Positions 8,196 through 16,849 of a stretch of DNA of 39,481 bases are shown here, piece after piece. Below the pieces are notes generated by a model. That model was not told the DNA's origin. It was given only the letters and a program-made list of their open reading frames with translations, and did not search any database. The stretch is from Myxococcales bacterium (GTDB lineage Bacteria; Myxococcota_A; Polyangia; Haliangiales; Haliangiaceae), in the NCBI GenBank assembly GCA_016794545.1, contig JAEUJX010000057.1, positions 1 through 39,481 on the forward strand. Reading direction: 5' to 3'. Position numbers and translations under genes: made by a program. Positions within the stretch are counted from its first letter, which is position 1. Each line of letters starts with the position of its first letter.

Positions 8196-9221
8196 TCACC
8201 GCGCCAGCTGGACGCTCATCCGCAGGCCGAGCGGGAGCTGCGCGCCGGGCGTGCCGTCGAACGTCGCGATCACCTCGAGCACGCGCGTGTCGACGCGGGC
8301 GCGGGGGTCGTCGTCGCGCACGGTCTTGCGGCCGAGCTCGTTGGTGATGCGGGTGATGCGGACCGGGAAGGTGCGGTCGCCGTAGGCGTCCGCGGTCGCG
8401 GTCGCGGTCTGCCCGACGGCGATCGACGCGACGTCGGCCTCGTCGACCTCGAGGCGGATCTCGAGCTGGCGGAGGTCGGCGATCGACACGACGGGCATCG
8501 GCTGCATCGTCGTGACGAGCGCCCCGACCTCGGCGGTGCGGCGGAGGATCACGCCGTCGGTCGGCGCGCGGAGGACGGTCTGGTCGAGCGCGACCTTCGC
8601 GGCGTCGAGCTCGGCCTGCGCGAGCTGGACGGCGGCGGCGGCCTCGGCGATCTGCTCGGAGCGCGTGCCCTTCGCGAGCGACTGGTAGCGGGCCTTCGCG
8701 GCGTTCGCCTGCGCCGTCGCGACGCGCGCGGCGGCCTCGTCGGCATCGACGACGGAGGTCGAGAGCGCGCCGGTCTTGCCGAGCGTCTCGCTGCGGACCT
8801 GCTCGGCACCGCGGTGGTCGGCGGCGGCCGCGGCGGCGTCGGCCTCGGCGCGCGCGGCGGCGAGGTCCTCGCCCCGCGGACCGCGGCGAGCGAGCGAGAG
8901 GCGGGCCTTCGCGGCGGCGAGCTGGGCCTCGGCGGCGGAGACGCGCGCGGTCGCGAGGCGATCGTCCAGGCGCGCGAGGACCTGGCCGGCCTTGACCGCG
9001 TGGCCCTCGTCGACCTCGATCGCGACGATCCGGCCCGAGGTCTCGAACGCGAGCTTGACGGCGTCGCGCACCGGCTCGACGCGGCCGGGCGCGACGAGGG
9101 TCGCCGGGCGCGTGGTCACGGCGGGGTTCGCGGCGGCGGGCGTCGACGACGACAGGACGTAGTAGATGCCGCCCGCGGCGAGGGGTGCGGCGACGAGGAG
9201 GGACTTGATCAGCTTCTTCAT
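8196..9221 (-). CDS. Membrane fusion protein of a DevBCA-type ABC exporter (DevB/HlyD-like)
   Basis: A 341-residue periplasmic adaptor. An N-terminal signal anchor (LIKSLLVAAPLAAGGIYYVL) is followed by VAPGRVEPVRDAVKLAFETS, a lipoyl-like half (GRIVAIEVDEGHAVKAGQVL), an Ala/Arg/Glu-rich helical hairpin at about 95-225, the second lipoyl half (VLRAPTDGVILRRTAEVGAL) and a beta-barrel domain. It would link the inner-membrane transporter to a TolC-type outer-membrane channel, which is not encoded here. It is the last gene of the operon, 11 bp after the ATPase gene. The open frame reading upstream of 9221 is a shadow of the ATPase gene. Confidence 0.88.
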   Translation of the reverse strand: MKKLIKSLLVAAPLAAGGIYYVLSSSTPAAANPAVTTRPATLVAPGRVEPVRDAVKLAFETSGRIVAIEVDEGHAVKAGQVLARLDDRLATARVSAAEAQLAAAKARLSLARRGPRGEDLAAARAEADAAAAAADHRGAEQVRSETLGKTGALSTSVVDADEAAARVATAQANAAKARYQSLAKGTRSEQIAEAAAAVQLAQAELDAAKVALDQTVLRAPTDGVILRRTAEVGALVTTMQPMPVVSIADLRQLEIRLEVDEADVASIAVGQTATATADAYGDRTFPVRITRITNELGRKTVRDDDPRARVDTRVLEVIATFDGTPGAQLPLGLRMSVQLAR

Positions 9222-9232
9222 GGCGAGCTCCT

Positions 9233-9994
9233 TCAGGCGTGGGCGTGGGCGTGCGGGCTGGGCGAACCGATCGACTGGATGAGGCCGTCCTCGACGCGGA
9301 CGACGCGGTCGGCGAAGCGCTCGAGGCGCGGATCGTGGGTGACGACGACGACCGCGCGGCCGCGGTTCGAGGCGAGCTCGCGGAGGAGCTCCATGACCGA
9401 CAGCGCGGTCTTGGTATCGAGCGCGGCCGTCGGCTCGTCGCCGACGAGGATCGGCGGGTTGCCGCCGAGCGCGCGCGCGATCGCCACGCGCTGCTTCTGG
9501 CCACCGGAGAGGTCGGCCGGCAGGTGGTGCATGCGCGGGCCGAGGCCGACGAGCTCGAGCAGGCGCCGCGCCTCGCCCTTGGCATCCTTGGCGCGGCCGT
9601 TCTTCATCTGGATCGCCATCGCGACGTTCTCGAGCGCCGTGAGCGCGGGGAACAGATTGAAGCCCTGGAACACGAAGCCGAAGTTGCGGGCGCGGAGCCC
9701 GGGCAGCTGCTTCTCGCCGAGACCGGCGACGTTCTGGCCCTCGATCCAGACCTCGCCGGTGGTCGGCGTGAGGAGCAGGCCGAGGATGGAGATGAGCGTG
9801 GTCTTGCCGGAGCCCGACGGGCCCTCGATCAGCGTGACCTCGCCGGCGCGGCTGTCGAGCGTCGCCTCGGCGAGCGCGGTCACGGCGTTCTCGCCGGTGC
9901 CGTAGGTCTTGCCGATCCCGACGAGGCGCGCGAGCGAGTCTCGCGGCGCGGCGATCGAGGGCAGCGATTCGTGGAGGGCGAGGGCAGCGGTCAT
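9233..9994 (-). CDS. ATP-binding protein of a DevBCA/MacB-type exporter
   Basis: A 253-residue ABC ATPase of the LolD/MacB/DevA group. Walker A is GPSGSGKT (58-65), the Q-loop lies in FGFVFQGFNLFP, the signature is LSGGQ (162-166), Walker B is ILVGDEP (182-188) and the switch His is in VVVVTHDPR. The protein ends in a short His/Ala tail (HAHAHA), unusual but probably inconsequential. It lies 12 bp after the permease gene and 11 bp before the adaptor gene, so all three form an operon. The substrate is unknown; cyanobacterial DevBCA exports glycolipids, and relatives export lipids or peptides. Confidence 0.9.
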   Translation of the reverse strand: MTAALALHESLPSIAAPRDSLARLVGIGKTYGTGENAVTALAEATLDSRAGEVTLIEGPSGSGKTTLISILGLLLTPTTGEVWIEGQNVAGLGEKQLPGLRARNFGFVFQGFNLFPALTALENVAMAIQMKNGRAKDAKGEARRLLELVGLGPRMHHLPADLSGGQKQRVAIARALGGNPPILVGDEPTAALDTKTALSVMELLRELASNRGRAVVVVTHDPRLERFADRVVRVEDGLIQSIGSPSPHAHAHA

Positions 9995-10006
9995 GGTCAG
10001 TTCTCC

Positions 10007-11158
10007 TCAGGCCTTGAACACGGAGGCGGGGTCGAGGCGCAGCACCTTGACGATCGAGAGCAGCGCGGCGAACGCGCACATCACGGCGGTGATGACGAGT
10101 GTCGCGAGGTAGAGCTCGGTGGAGAGCGCGACGGTGAGGTTCGCGCTCTTCATCGCGGCGCGCATGCCCATCGCGAGCGGGGCGCCGACGACGAACCCGA
10201 GCGCCGCGGAGATCATCGCCTGCGAGAGGATGACCTTGACGACCGCGCTGTTGCGCGCGCCCATCGCCTTCAGCGTGCCGTACTCGCGGATGTACTGGAG
10301 CGTGCCGCTGTAGAGGATCTGCCCGACGACGACGAACCCGACGATGATGCCGAGCACCGCGGTCGTGAAGAACCCGGCGCCGACACCGGTGCGGGAGGAC
10401 CAGTAGTCCCGCGTGCGCATCGACATCTGCTCGGTCGTGTACGCGGCGAGGTGGGGCAGGGCGTTGATGCGCGCGCGGACCGCCTCGACGTCCTCGCCCG
10501 GCTTGCACTTGACGAGCACGTAGGTCACCGGCTCGGCACCGAGCATCGGCATGAAGCTGCGCGCGGTGCGGATGTCGGCGAACACGATCGGCGACGTGGT
10601 GAACGAGCGGATGCCGCTGGTCATCGCGACGACCTCGGCGCGCACGCCGGAGACCTCGGTGACGTGACCGGCGTGCTCGATGTGGAGCTTCGCGACTTCG
10701 CTCTTGTCGATGACGATCGCGCCCGGCTGCGTGAGGCGCTGGGCGTCGCCCTCGACCACGTTCCACGGTGCGAGCATCGGCGCCTGGCCAGGCACCAGAT
10801 CGACGCCGACGATCTGCGCACCGAGGTCGCCGCCGTCGGGCAGCTTGATCTGCGCGAAGTTGATGATCACGCGCTCGGCGCGCTCGACGCCCGGAACCGA
10901 GGCGACCTTGTAGTAGGTGCGCTCGTCGAACGGCGTCGCGAACTCGAAGCTGTCGTTGCTCCGCTTGCCGACCCAGATGTCGGCCTTGCTCGCATCGATC
11001 AGCGACGACGCGGTGTCCATGAAGCCGAAGTAGAGGCCGACCTGGACCAGGACGAGCATCACGGACACCGAGACCCCGGCGATCGCGACCGTGAACCTGA
11101 GCCGATCGTGCAGCAGGAGCTTGCGAGCCAGCGTCCACATGCCCCGGACGACGAGCAT
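10007..11158 (-). CDS. Permease of a DevBCA/MacB-type exporter (FtsX-like fold, DevC-like)
   Basis: A 383-residue permease with one N-terminal helix (FTVAIAGVSVSVMLVLVQVG), a large periplasmic domain (about residues 55-265) and three C-terminal helices ending LRLDPASVFKA, the usual MacB/DevC end. The N-terminal RFTVAIAGV and VQVGLYFGFMD resemble DevC. The start is ATG 11158 or ATG 11140; neither has a strong ribosome-binding site, and the frame open to 11638 runs into the divergent gene and is rejected. First gene of the exporter operon. Its promoter must lie in the 88-bp gap before the divergent gene at 11247. Confidence 0.88.
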   Translation of the reverse strand: MLVVRGMWTLARKLLLHDRLRFTVAIAGVSVSVMLVLVQVGLYFGFMDTASSLIDASKADIWVGKRSNDSFEFATPFDERTYYKVASVPGVERAERVIINFAQIKLPDGGDLGAQIVGVDLVPGQAPMLAPWNVVEGDAQRLTQPGAIVIDKSEVAKLHIEHAGHVTEVSGVRAEVVAMTSGIRSFTTSPIVFADIRTARSFMPMLGAEPVTYVLVKCKPGEDVEAVRARINALPHLAAYTTEQMSMRTRDYWSSRTGVGAGFFTTAVLGIIVGFVVVGQILYSGTLQYIREYGTLKAMGARNSAVVKVILSQAMISAALGFVVGAPLAMGMRAAMKSANLTVALSTELYLATLVITAVMCAFAALLSIVKVLRLDPASVFKA

Positions 11159-11229
11159 CCGGCGTGCCGCGATTCCCGCCCGTGCTTTCCGATAGTTGTG
11201 CGTGCCGCGATGGCTACGAATTGATCGGA

Positions 11230-11246
11230 GGTAACGTCCCGTTACC
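11230..11246. promoter_or_regulatory. Perfect palindrome directly before a GTG start
   Basis: GGTAACG-TCC-CGTTACC is a 7-bp perfect inverted repeat with a 3-nt centre, ending at the base before the GTG start at 11247. It overlaps the only Shine-Dalgarno-like bases (GGAGG at 11227-11231). As DNA it could be an operator; as RNA the hairpin would mask the ribosome-binding site. Either would control the downstream unknown gene. Confidence 0.5.
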
Positions 11247-12722
11247 GTGACGCGGTACCTGACGTTCCTGTACGAGCCGGCGTCGAACGAGGTCGTGGGC
11301 GGATCGCTGGCGAGGCAGCCTCGCTTCACCCAGCCCGAAGGATCGCAGTGGAAGGTGATCCGGGACGTGGGCCGGGTCTCCGTCATCGCCCGGGTCGATG
11401 GGCGCACCGCCGAGCTCGCGAGCGCGAGGTGGCGCGATGGGATGCTCTCGGACTTCGAACAGGAGGGCGCGCGGCCGACCCCGGTGGAGTGGCGCGCACT
11501 CGAGCTGGTGCTGCAGGCGAACCTCACGCCGACAGCGGCGAAGCCGGCGCCGGAGTCGGTAGAGCCAGCCGAGCCCGCGGTGCCGGTCATGCCCGCCGAG
11601 CCCGCCGAGCCCGCGGTGCCGGCCAGTCCCGACATCAAGCGCTACCTCACGTTCCTGCTCGATCTTCAGTCGACCGCCGACAACAAGGCGATCGCGAAGA
11701 GCGTGCGCTACGCCCCCGACGCGACCGCGGTCCCGCGACCGTTCGTCTGGAAGATCGTCCGCGACGCCGCCGATCGCGTGTTCGTGTACGTGCACGGCAC
11801 CGGCTGGGCGAAGCCGATCGCGACCGCGCGGTGGAACGGATCGGGTGTCCGCGATCAGCGCCAGCGAGACCCTCGCGAACCGAACGGCAACCAGTGGAAG
11901 TGGATCGAGCGTGCGCTCCACCTCGAGGGCGTCACCGAGGCCGCGCGCGCGTCGCGGTGCGACGTCACCGAGGAGGCGCCGAGCTTCACCGCGCGTCCCG
12001 TGGTCCCGGAGTCCGATCAGGCGACGCGCTCGTCACCGCCGAGGCCGGTGTCGAACACGAAGCCGGCGCGCGAGTTCCTGACGTACCTGGCCGTGGTCGG
12101 CCTCGGCGTCGCCGCGATCGTCGGGCTCAAGCGCGCGTGCACGAGCTCGGGCCCGGTGAAGCAGGAGGGGGCCAAGACGGAGGTCCCCGCCGTGACGCGG
12201 AAACAGCCGATCCCGCGCGCGGCCGAGCCGGCTCCCGCGCCGGCCCGGGCTCCCGATCCCGAGCCCAGCCCCGAGGAGCGTGTCGCTGGCGCCGCGACGT
12301 TCGCCGATGCGATCGCGCTCGCGAAGCCGGCGATGGCGGACTCGACCGACGAGCTGCCCGCCGGCGCCGCGCTGCTCGCGCGCTACGGCAAGCTGCGCTG
12401 GTCCGACGTCGAGGCCGACGAGACGACGGTCGCGAAGGTCCAGAAGGACGCCGAGCCCGAGCGCGGCAAGCGGTTGTGCGCCGAGGGCGAGATCGAGCGC
12501 ATCACCCGGCGCGACATCGAGCGGCGCAAGGCATTCGTCGGCCGGCTCGCGCTCGCCGACGGCGATGCGCTGGCGTTCGTGGCGGTCGGGACGACCGGCG
12601 AGCTGGTGAAGCGCATGCGCGCGCGGTTCTGCGGCGTCGTCACCGGCGTGCACGGGAGCGACGTCGCCGTGCTCGGCATGTTCGATCTGCCCGAGAACCG
12701 CACGCCCCAGGTCGAGCAATAG
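11247..12722 (+). CDS. Membrane protein with duplicated N-terminal domain, function unknown
   Basis: I do not recognise this 491-residue protein. Residues 2-90 and 131-225 are two copies of one domain: TRYLTFL/KRYLTFL at the start, WKVIRD/WKIVRD in the middle, ARW/ARW and EWRALELVL/QWKWIERAL near the end. They are joined by a Pro/Glu/Ala linker made of repeated EPAEPAVP units. One membrane helix lies at about 277-294 (FLTYLAVVGLGVAAIVGL), then a second Pro/Ala-rich linker and a C-terminal domain (about 345-491) with two cysteines in KRLCAEGEIERI and MRARFCGVV, possibly OB-like. With no signal peptide, the repeats should be cytoplasmic and the C-terminal domain periplasmic. The GTG start follows a palindrome. 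Its stop lies one base from the stop of the convergent kinase gene. Confidence 0.72.
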   Translation: MTRYLTFLYEPASNEVVGGSLARQPRFTQPEGSQWKVIRDVGRVSVIARVDGRTAELASARWRDGMLSDFEQEGARPTPVEWRALELVLQANLTPTAAKPAPESVEPAEPAVPVMPAEPAEPAVPASPDIKRYLTFLLDLQSTADNKAIAKSVRYAPDATAVPRPFVWKIVRDAADRVFVYVHGTGWAKPIATARWNGSGVRDQRQRDPREPNGNQWKWIERALHLEGVTEAARASRCDVTEEAPSFTARPVVPESDQATRSSPPRPVSNTKPAREFLTYLAVVGLGVAAIVGLKRACTSSGPVKQEGAKTEVPAVTRKQPIPRAAEPAPAPARAPDPEPSPEERVAGAATFADAIALAKPAMADSTDELPAGAALLARYGKLRWSDVEADETTVAKVQKDAEPERGKRLCAEGEIERITRRDIERRKAFVGRLALADGDALAFVAVGTTGELVKRMRARFCGVVTGVHGSDVAVLGMFDLPENRTPQVEQ

Positions 12723-12723
12723 G

Positions 12724-14598
12724 CTACGCGGCGGGTAGCACGACGGTGAACGTCGAGCCCTCGCCGACGGTCGACCGCACGCGGATGTCGCCGCCGTGCG
12801 CGCGCACGACCTTGTGACAGATCGCCAGCCCGAGGCCGGTGCCGTCGGAGCGCGTGGTGAAGAACGGCTCGAAGATCCTCGGCAGGTCGTCCGCGCCGAT
12901 CCCGCGGCCGTGATCTTCGACCTCGATCGCGACCTGGCCGTCGTTCGCGGGCGCCGCGCGCAGCACGACCTTCGCGCCGGGCTGCGACGCGTCGGCCGCG
13001 TTTCCGACGAGGTTCGCGAGCACCTGGCGCAGGCGCTGGGCATCGCCGTGGATCGTGAGGTCGTCGGGTGTCTCGGTCGCGAGCGACACGCCGCGCTCGG
13101 AGAGCACCGGCGACAGGCCCTTCGCGGCGTCCTCGATCAGCTCGCCGACGTCGATCTCCTCGGAGGCGAGCTTCACCGGCTTCGCGAAGTCGAGGATCTC
13201 GGCGACCGACTTGTCGAGGCGCGCGAGCTCCTCGAGCGCGATGTCGAGGTGCTCGCGGTCGTCGTCGGACAGCTGGAGCTTGCGCCGGAGGATCTGCACG
13301 TTGAGCGAGATGCTGGTCAGCGGCGTGCGGATGTCGTGGGCGATCGCCGCGGCGAACTGACCGAGCGCGGCGAGCCGGCGCGCGTCCTCGAGCTCGCTGA
13401 CTGCCTGGTGACGCTCGACGGCGAGCGCGACGCGCTGCGCGAGGTCCCGCGCGACGAGATAGGTGTCGCGGTCGAGCGTGCCGCCGTCGATGTAGAACGC
13501 ACCGACCAGTGCGCCCTCCGCGCCGAACGCGGGCACGGCGAGGCAGCACGGCGCTCCGAGATCTTGATCCTTGCGCACGACGCCCTCGGACGTGAGGAGC
13601 GCCGCCGTCTTCTCCTCGAGCTGGGGGGCCGCGACCCAGCGCACCTTGCTGCCGTCGCCAAAGGAGGCGATGCGCGAGCTCGCCTCGGCGATCGCGGATG
13701 CGGCATCGGCGGGCAGCGGGTCGCCCTGCACGTTCAGGCGCCGTGCCCGCCGCTCGTCGAGGCCGGCGAGCACGCGCCGCTCGACGCGAGGATAGAGCGA
13801 GAACCCGATCGCGGTGAGCGCGAGCGGGACGAGCGTGGCGCCGAACAGCGCGAGGTCCTGGAGCTGGCCCTCGGGCACGAACGCGCGCACCGCCGCGACC
13901 GAGCCGCCCGCGCCGAGCATCACGAGGACGGCCAGCGAGGCGAGCGTGATCACCTCGGCGACCGCGGAGCGCGACGAGAACAGCTCGGTGCGCAGCACGG
14001 CGGTTCCGATCACGACGAACGCGGTGATCGACCCGATCGTGGTCTCGGCCCACACGGCCTCGGAGAAGATGCCGAGCACCGGCGCGACGAAGTAGGCGAA
14101 GAACCCGAACAGCCAGCGGAAGCCGAGCATCGAGAGAACGACGCGCGCGTCGGTCTGCTGCGTCTTCCGGTACGCCCGCGCGATCAGCACGAAGATCACG
14201 ATGGTCGCCGGCGCGAAGAAGCCGAGCTCGATCGCCGTGTTGTGCTTCCACGGCCCGTCGATGTTCACGAGCGCGAGGACGATCGCGAACCCGCCCCACG
14301 CGATCATCGCGATCCGCATCGCCCACGGCATCGGGGGCCGCCGCGGGAACGCGTAGACGAACTCGAACGAGAGCAGCGCGAGCGCGATCGTGCCGATCGA
14401 GCACGGGATCAGCACGCCCGGCGACACGATCGATCCGCCGGTCAGGACGTTGAGACCGCGCCACGCGGTCATCCCGGCATCGACGAGCACCAGGATGCCG
14501 AACACCAGGTTGTCGCGGCGCTGGCGGTTCTTCAGCATCAGCGCCGCGTACGCGAGGCCGATCGCGCTGATCGCGAGCGGGATGAACCCGGCGTTCAC
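12724..14598 (-). CDS. Membrane histidine kinase with GAF-like domain (NtrB/AtoS-like output)
   Basis: A 624-residue sensor kinase. Residues 1-265 contain roughly eight hydrophobic helices. A GAF-like region follows at about 295-395 ([20 protein letters not shown]), then a HisKA domain with phospho-acceptor His421 in [11 protein letters not shown]. The HATPase domain shows the N box (Asn533 in [10 protein letters not shown]), G1 (DHGRGIG, 562-568), FEPFFTTR and G2 (GTGLGL, 586-591). It autophosphorylates and should signal to the NtrC-type regulator encoded just upstream. The GTG start overlaps the regulator stop (GTGA), so the pair is co-translated. The Cys351-Cys352 pair in the GAF-like region could be a redox or metal site; this is speculation. 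Confidence 0.9.
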   Translation of the reverse strand: MNAGFIPLAISAIGLAYAALMLKNRQRRDNLVFGILVLVDAGMTAWRGLNVLTGGSIVSPGVLIPCSIGTIALALLSFEFVYAFPRRPPMPWAMRIAMIAWGGFAIVLALVNIDGPWKHNTAIELGFFAPATIVIFVLIARAYRKTQQTDARVVLSMLGFRWLFGFFAYFVAPVLGIFSEAVWAETTIGSITAFVVIGTAVLRTELFSSRSAVAEVITLASLAVLVMLGAGGSVAAVRAFVPEGQLQDLALFGATLVPLALTAIGFSLYPRVERRVLAGLDERRARRLNVQGDPLPADAASAIAEASSRIASFGDGSKVRWVAAPQLEEKTAALLTSEGVVRKDQDLGAPCCLAVPAFGAEGALVGAFYIDGGTLDRDTYLVARDLAQRVALAVERHQAVSELEDARRLAALGQFAAAIAHDIRTPLTSISLNVQILRRKLQLSDDDREHLDIALEELARLDKSVAEILDFAKPVKLASEEIDVGELIEDAAKGLSPVLSERGVSLATETPDDLTIHGDAQRLRQVLANLVGNAADASQPGAKVVLRAAPANDGQVAIEVEDHGRGIGADDLPRIFEPFFTTRSDGTGLGLAICHKVVRAHGGDIRVRSTVGEGSTFTVVLPAA

Positions 14599-15944
14599 GG
14601 CTCGCCGTCCTTCTTCAGTCCGTACTCCTCGATCTTGCGGTCGAGCGTGGGCCGGCTGATGTCGAGGATCGCGCACGCGCGGCGCTTGTTCCACTCGGTG
14701 TGCAGGAGCACGCGCACGATGTGGCGGCGCTCGATCTCGCGCAGCGTCGGCAGCTCGTCGCCGGTGTCGGTGATCGGCGGCTCGGCGGCGGCCGTGCCGA
14801 GCGTCAGCAGCGTCTCGTCGAGGACGTCGTTCTTGGCGAGCACGAGCGCGCGCGTCAGCGTGTTCTCGAGCTCGCGCACGTTGCCGGGCCACGCGTAGGC
14901 CTGCATCCGCGCGAGCGCGGTGGGCGTGACGAACCGGACGTCCTTGCCGAGGTCGGCGTTGATCTTCGCGAGGAGCCCCTCGACGAGCACCGGGACGTCG
15001 CCCGCGCGCTCGCGCAGCGGCGGCAGCTTGATCTCGACGACGCGGAGCCGGTAGTAGAGGTCCTCGCGGAACGTGCCCTTCGCGACCATCGCCGCGAGGT
15101 CGCGGTGCGTCGCCGCGATGATCCGCGCCTCGAGCTGTAGCTGCTTCGCGTCGCCGACGCGCTCGTACGTCCGCTCCTGGAGCACGCGCAACAGCTTGGC
15201 CTGGAGGTCCAGCGGAATCTCCGCGATCTCGTCGAGGAACAGGGTGCCCTTGCCGGCGAGCTCGAAGCGCCCGGGCCGGTCGGCGACCGCGCCGGTGAAC
15301 GCGCCCTTCACGTGGCCGAACAGCTCGCTCTCGAGCACGCCGGGCGCGAGCGCGGTGCAGTTGACCGCGATGAACGGGCGCTCGGGGTGGCTCGACGACG
15401 TGTGGATCGCGCGCGCGACCAGCTCCTTGCCCGTGCCGCTCTCGCCGGCGATCAGCACCGGCGCCTTGGTCGTCGACACCGCGCCGATCTGCTTCCACAC
15501 GTCGCGGATCGCGGTGCTCTTGCCGAGGATGTCGCCGCGCTGGTGCCCGTGACCGTCGGCGACCAGCTCGGTGGCGTGATCGCGTGAGGCGCGCGACTCG
15601 AGCGCGCGGCCGACGACCTCCTTCAGGCGATCGATGTCGACGGGCTTCACGAGGTACTCGAACGCGCCGAGCTGGATCGCCTTGACCGTCGACTGCATGT
15701 CGTCGCGCGCGGTGACCACGCACACGGTCGGCGGCCGCTCGCGCTCGGCCAGCGCGGAGAGCACGTCGAAGCCCGAGCCGCCGGGCAGCCCGAGGTCGAG
15801 CAGCATCAGCTCCGCGCCATCGGCCGCCGCGATCGCGCCCGGTGCGTCCTGCGCCGTGGTGACCTGGTGCCCCTCGGCCCCGAGGAACTTCTCGAGGGTC
15901 CGCCGGATCGAGCGGTCGTCGTCGACGATCAGGATGCGCGCCAA
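14595..15944 (-). CDS. NtrC-family sigma-54-dependent response regulator
   Basis: A 449-residue regulator with receiver, AAA+ and Fis-type DNA-binding domains. The receiver shows the acidic pocket VDDD, phospho-acceptor Asp50 in [11 protein letters not shown] and Lys100 in LVKPVD. The AAA+ domain has Walker A GESGTGKE (167-174), the sigma-54 contact loop GAFTGA (214-219) and Walker B LFLDEI (235-240). The C-terminal HTH is [20 protein letters not shown]. It should activate sigma-54 promoters when phosphorylated by the adjoining kinase. I chose TTG 15944 because it gives the canonical start (M)ARILIVDDD and has GAGG 8 nt upstream; ATG 15965 adds seven residues and is the alternative. Confidence 0.92.
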   Translation of the reverse strand: MARILIVDDDRSIRRTLEKFLGAEGHQVTTAQDAPGAIAAADGAELMLLDLGLPGGSGFDVLSALAERERPPTVCVVTARDDMQSTVKAIQLGAFEYLVKPVDIDRLKEVVGRALESRASRDHATELVADGHGHQRGDILGKSTAIRDVWKQIGAVSTTKAPVLIAGESGTGKELVARAIHTSSSHPERPFIAVNCTALAPGVLESELFGHVKGAFTGAVADRPGRFELAGKGTLFLDEIAEIPLDLQAKLLRVLQERTYERVGDAKQLQLEARIIAATHRDLAAMVAKGTFREDLYYRLRVVEIKLPPLRERAGDVPVLVEGLLAKINADLGKDVRFVTPTALARMQAYAWPGNVRELENTLTRALVLAKNDVLDETLLTLGTAAAEPPITDTGDELPTLREIERRHIVRVLLHTEWNKRRACAILDISRPTLDRKIEEYGLKKDGEP

Positions 15945-16069
15945 GGAGTCCACCTCACCACGCATTCCATGGTCCGTGCCAGGGTAAGTCGCCGGAACCA
16001 GGAAGCGCGGCTCCCCCCGAGAGTAACGAAACGTTGCACCGTTGGGGATCGGACTGCTACGACGACGCG

Positions 16070-16849
16070 GTGCGCCTGGTCCTGGTCGCGTTCGCGGCCG
16101 CCTGCTCCCAGTCGTCGGCTCCGGCACAGCCCGGGCCGGCGCCGGCGTCCGCGACGCCGGCGCCCGCGGCTCCGGCACCCGCACCGGCCGCGGCGCCCGC
16201 GCCGGACGCGCCGCCGCTCCCCGACGCGGCACCCACGGCCGCCGCGGTGTCCCGCCCGCCGATCGTCGATGCCCCGATGGTGTGGAGCCCCGAGCGCGCG
16301 GCGTTGACGCTCGAGTACCGCCGCCGGCACTCCGCGGCCGACGCGGCCGATCTCGCGATCGAGCCGACGGCCATCGTGCTGCACTACACGGGCGGTGGCT
16401 CGGCGAAGGCGACGCGCAGGTACTTCGACAACCCGACCATCGAGGCGGAGCGCGCGGCGCTCGCGCGCGCGGGCAAGGTCAACGTGTCGGCGCACTTCGT
16501 CGTCGACCGCGACGGCACGATCTACCAGATCCAGCCGGTGACGCGGTTCGCGCGGCACTGCATCGGCCTCAACCACACGGCCATCGGCGTCGAGAACGCC
16601 GGCGACGAGGCGACGTTCCCGCTGACCGATGCGCAGGTCGAGGCGAACGTGCAGCTGGTGCGCTACCTCGTCGCCACGCAGCCGACGATCACGCGCCTGC
16701 TCGGGCACCACGAGGTGATGGGACTGCGCGGCGATCCGATCTACGTGGAGCTCGATCCCGCGTACAAGAACGACAAGGGCGATCCGGGGCCGCGCTTCAT
16801 GGCGAAGGTCCGCGCGAAGCTGACCGACCTCGGCCTGGCGGGACCTTAG
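16070..16849 (+). CDS. N-acetylmuramoyl-L-alanine amidase lipoprotein (Amidase_2)
   Basis: A 259-residue lipoprotein that would cleave the amide bond between muramic acid and the stem peptide. From GTG 16070 it begins VRLVLVAFAAAC, a lipoprotein signal with the lipid-modified Cys12. A Pro/Ala linker runs to about residue 65. The amidase domain has zinc ligands His105 (IVLHYTGG), a His in LGHHEVMG (213) and Asp238 in KGDPGPRF, plus Glu175 in AIGVENAG, as in AmpD-like enzymes. A TTG at 16034 is in frame, but would bury the lipoprotein signal. Its TAG shares bases with the TAA of the convergent PEGA gene (TTAG, 16846-16849). Confidence 0.88.
   Translation: MRLVLVAFAAACSQSSAPAQPGPAPASATPAPAAPAPAPAAAPAPDAPPLPDAAPTAAAVSRPPIVDAPMVWSPERAALTLEYRRRHSAADAADLAIEPTAIVLHYTGGGSAKATRRYFDNPTIEAERAALARAGKVNVSAHFVVDRDGTIYQIQPVTRFARHCIGLNHTAIGVENAGDEATFPLTDAQVEANVQLVRYLVATQPTITRLLGHHEVMGLRGDPIYVELDPAYKNDKGDPGPRFMAKVRAKLTDLGLAGP

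Noticed and set aside
7275-11158. oxyR and the DevBCA-type exporter as one operon
   Set aside because: They are on opposite strands and convergent; only their stop codons touch.
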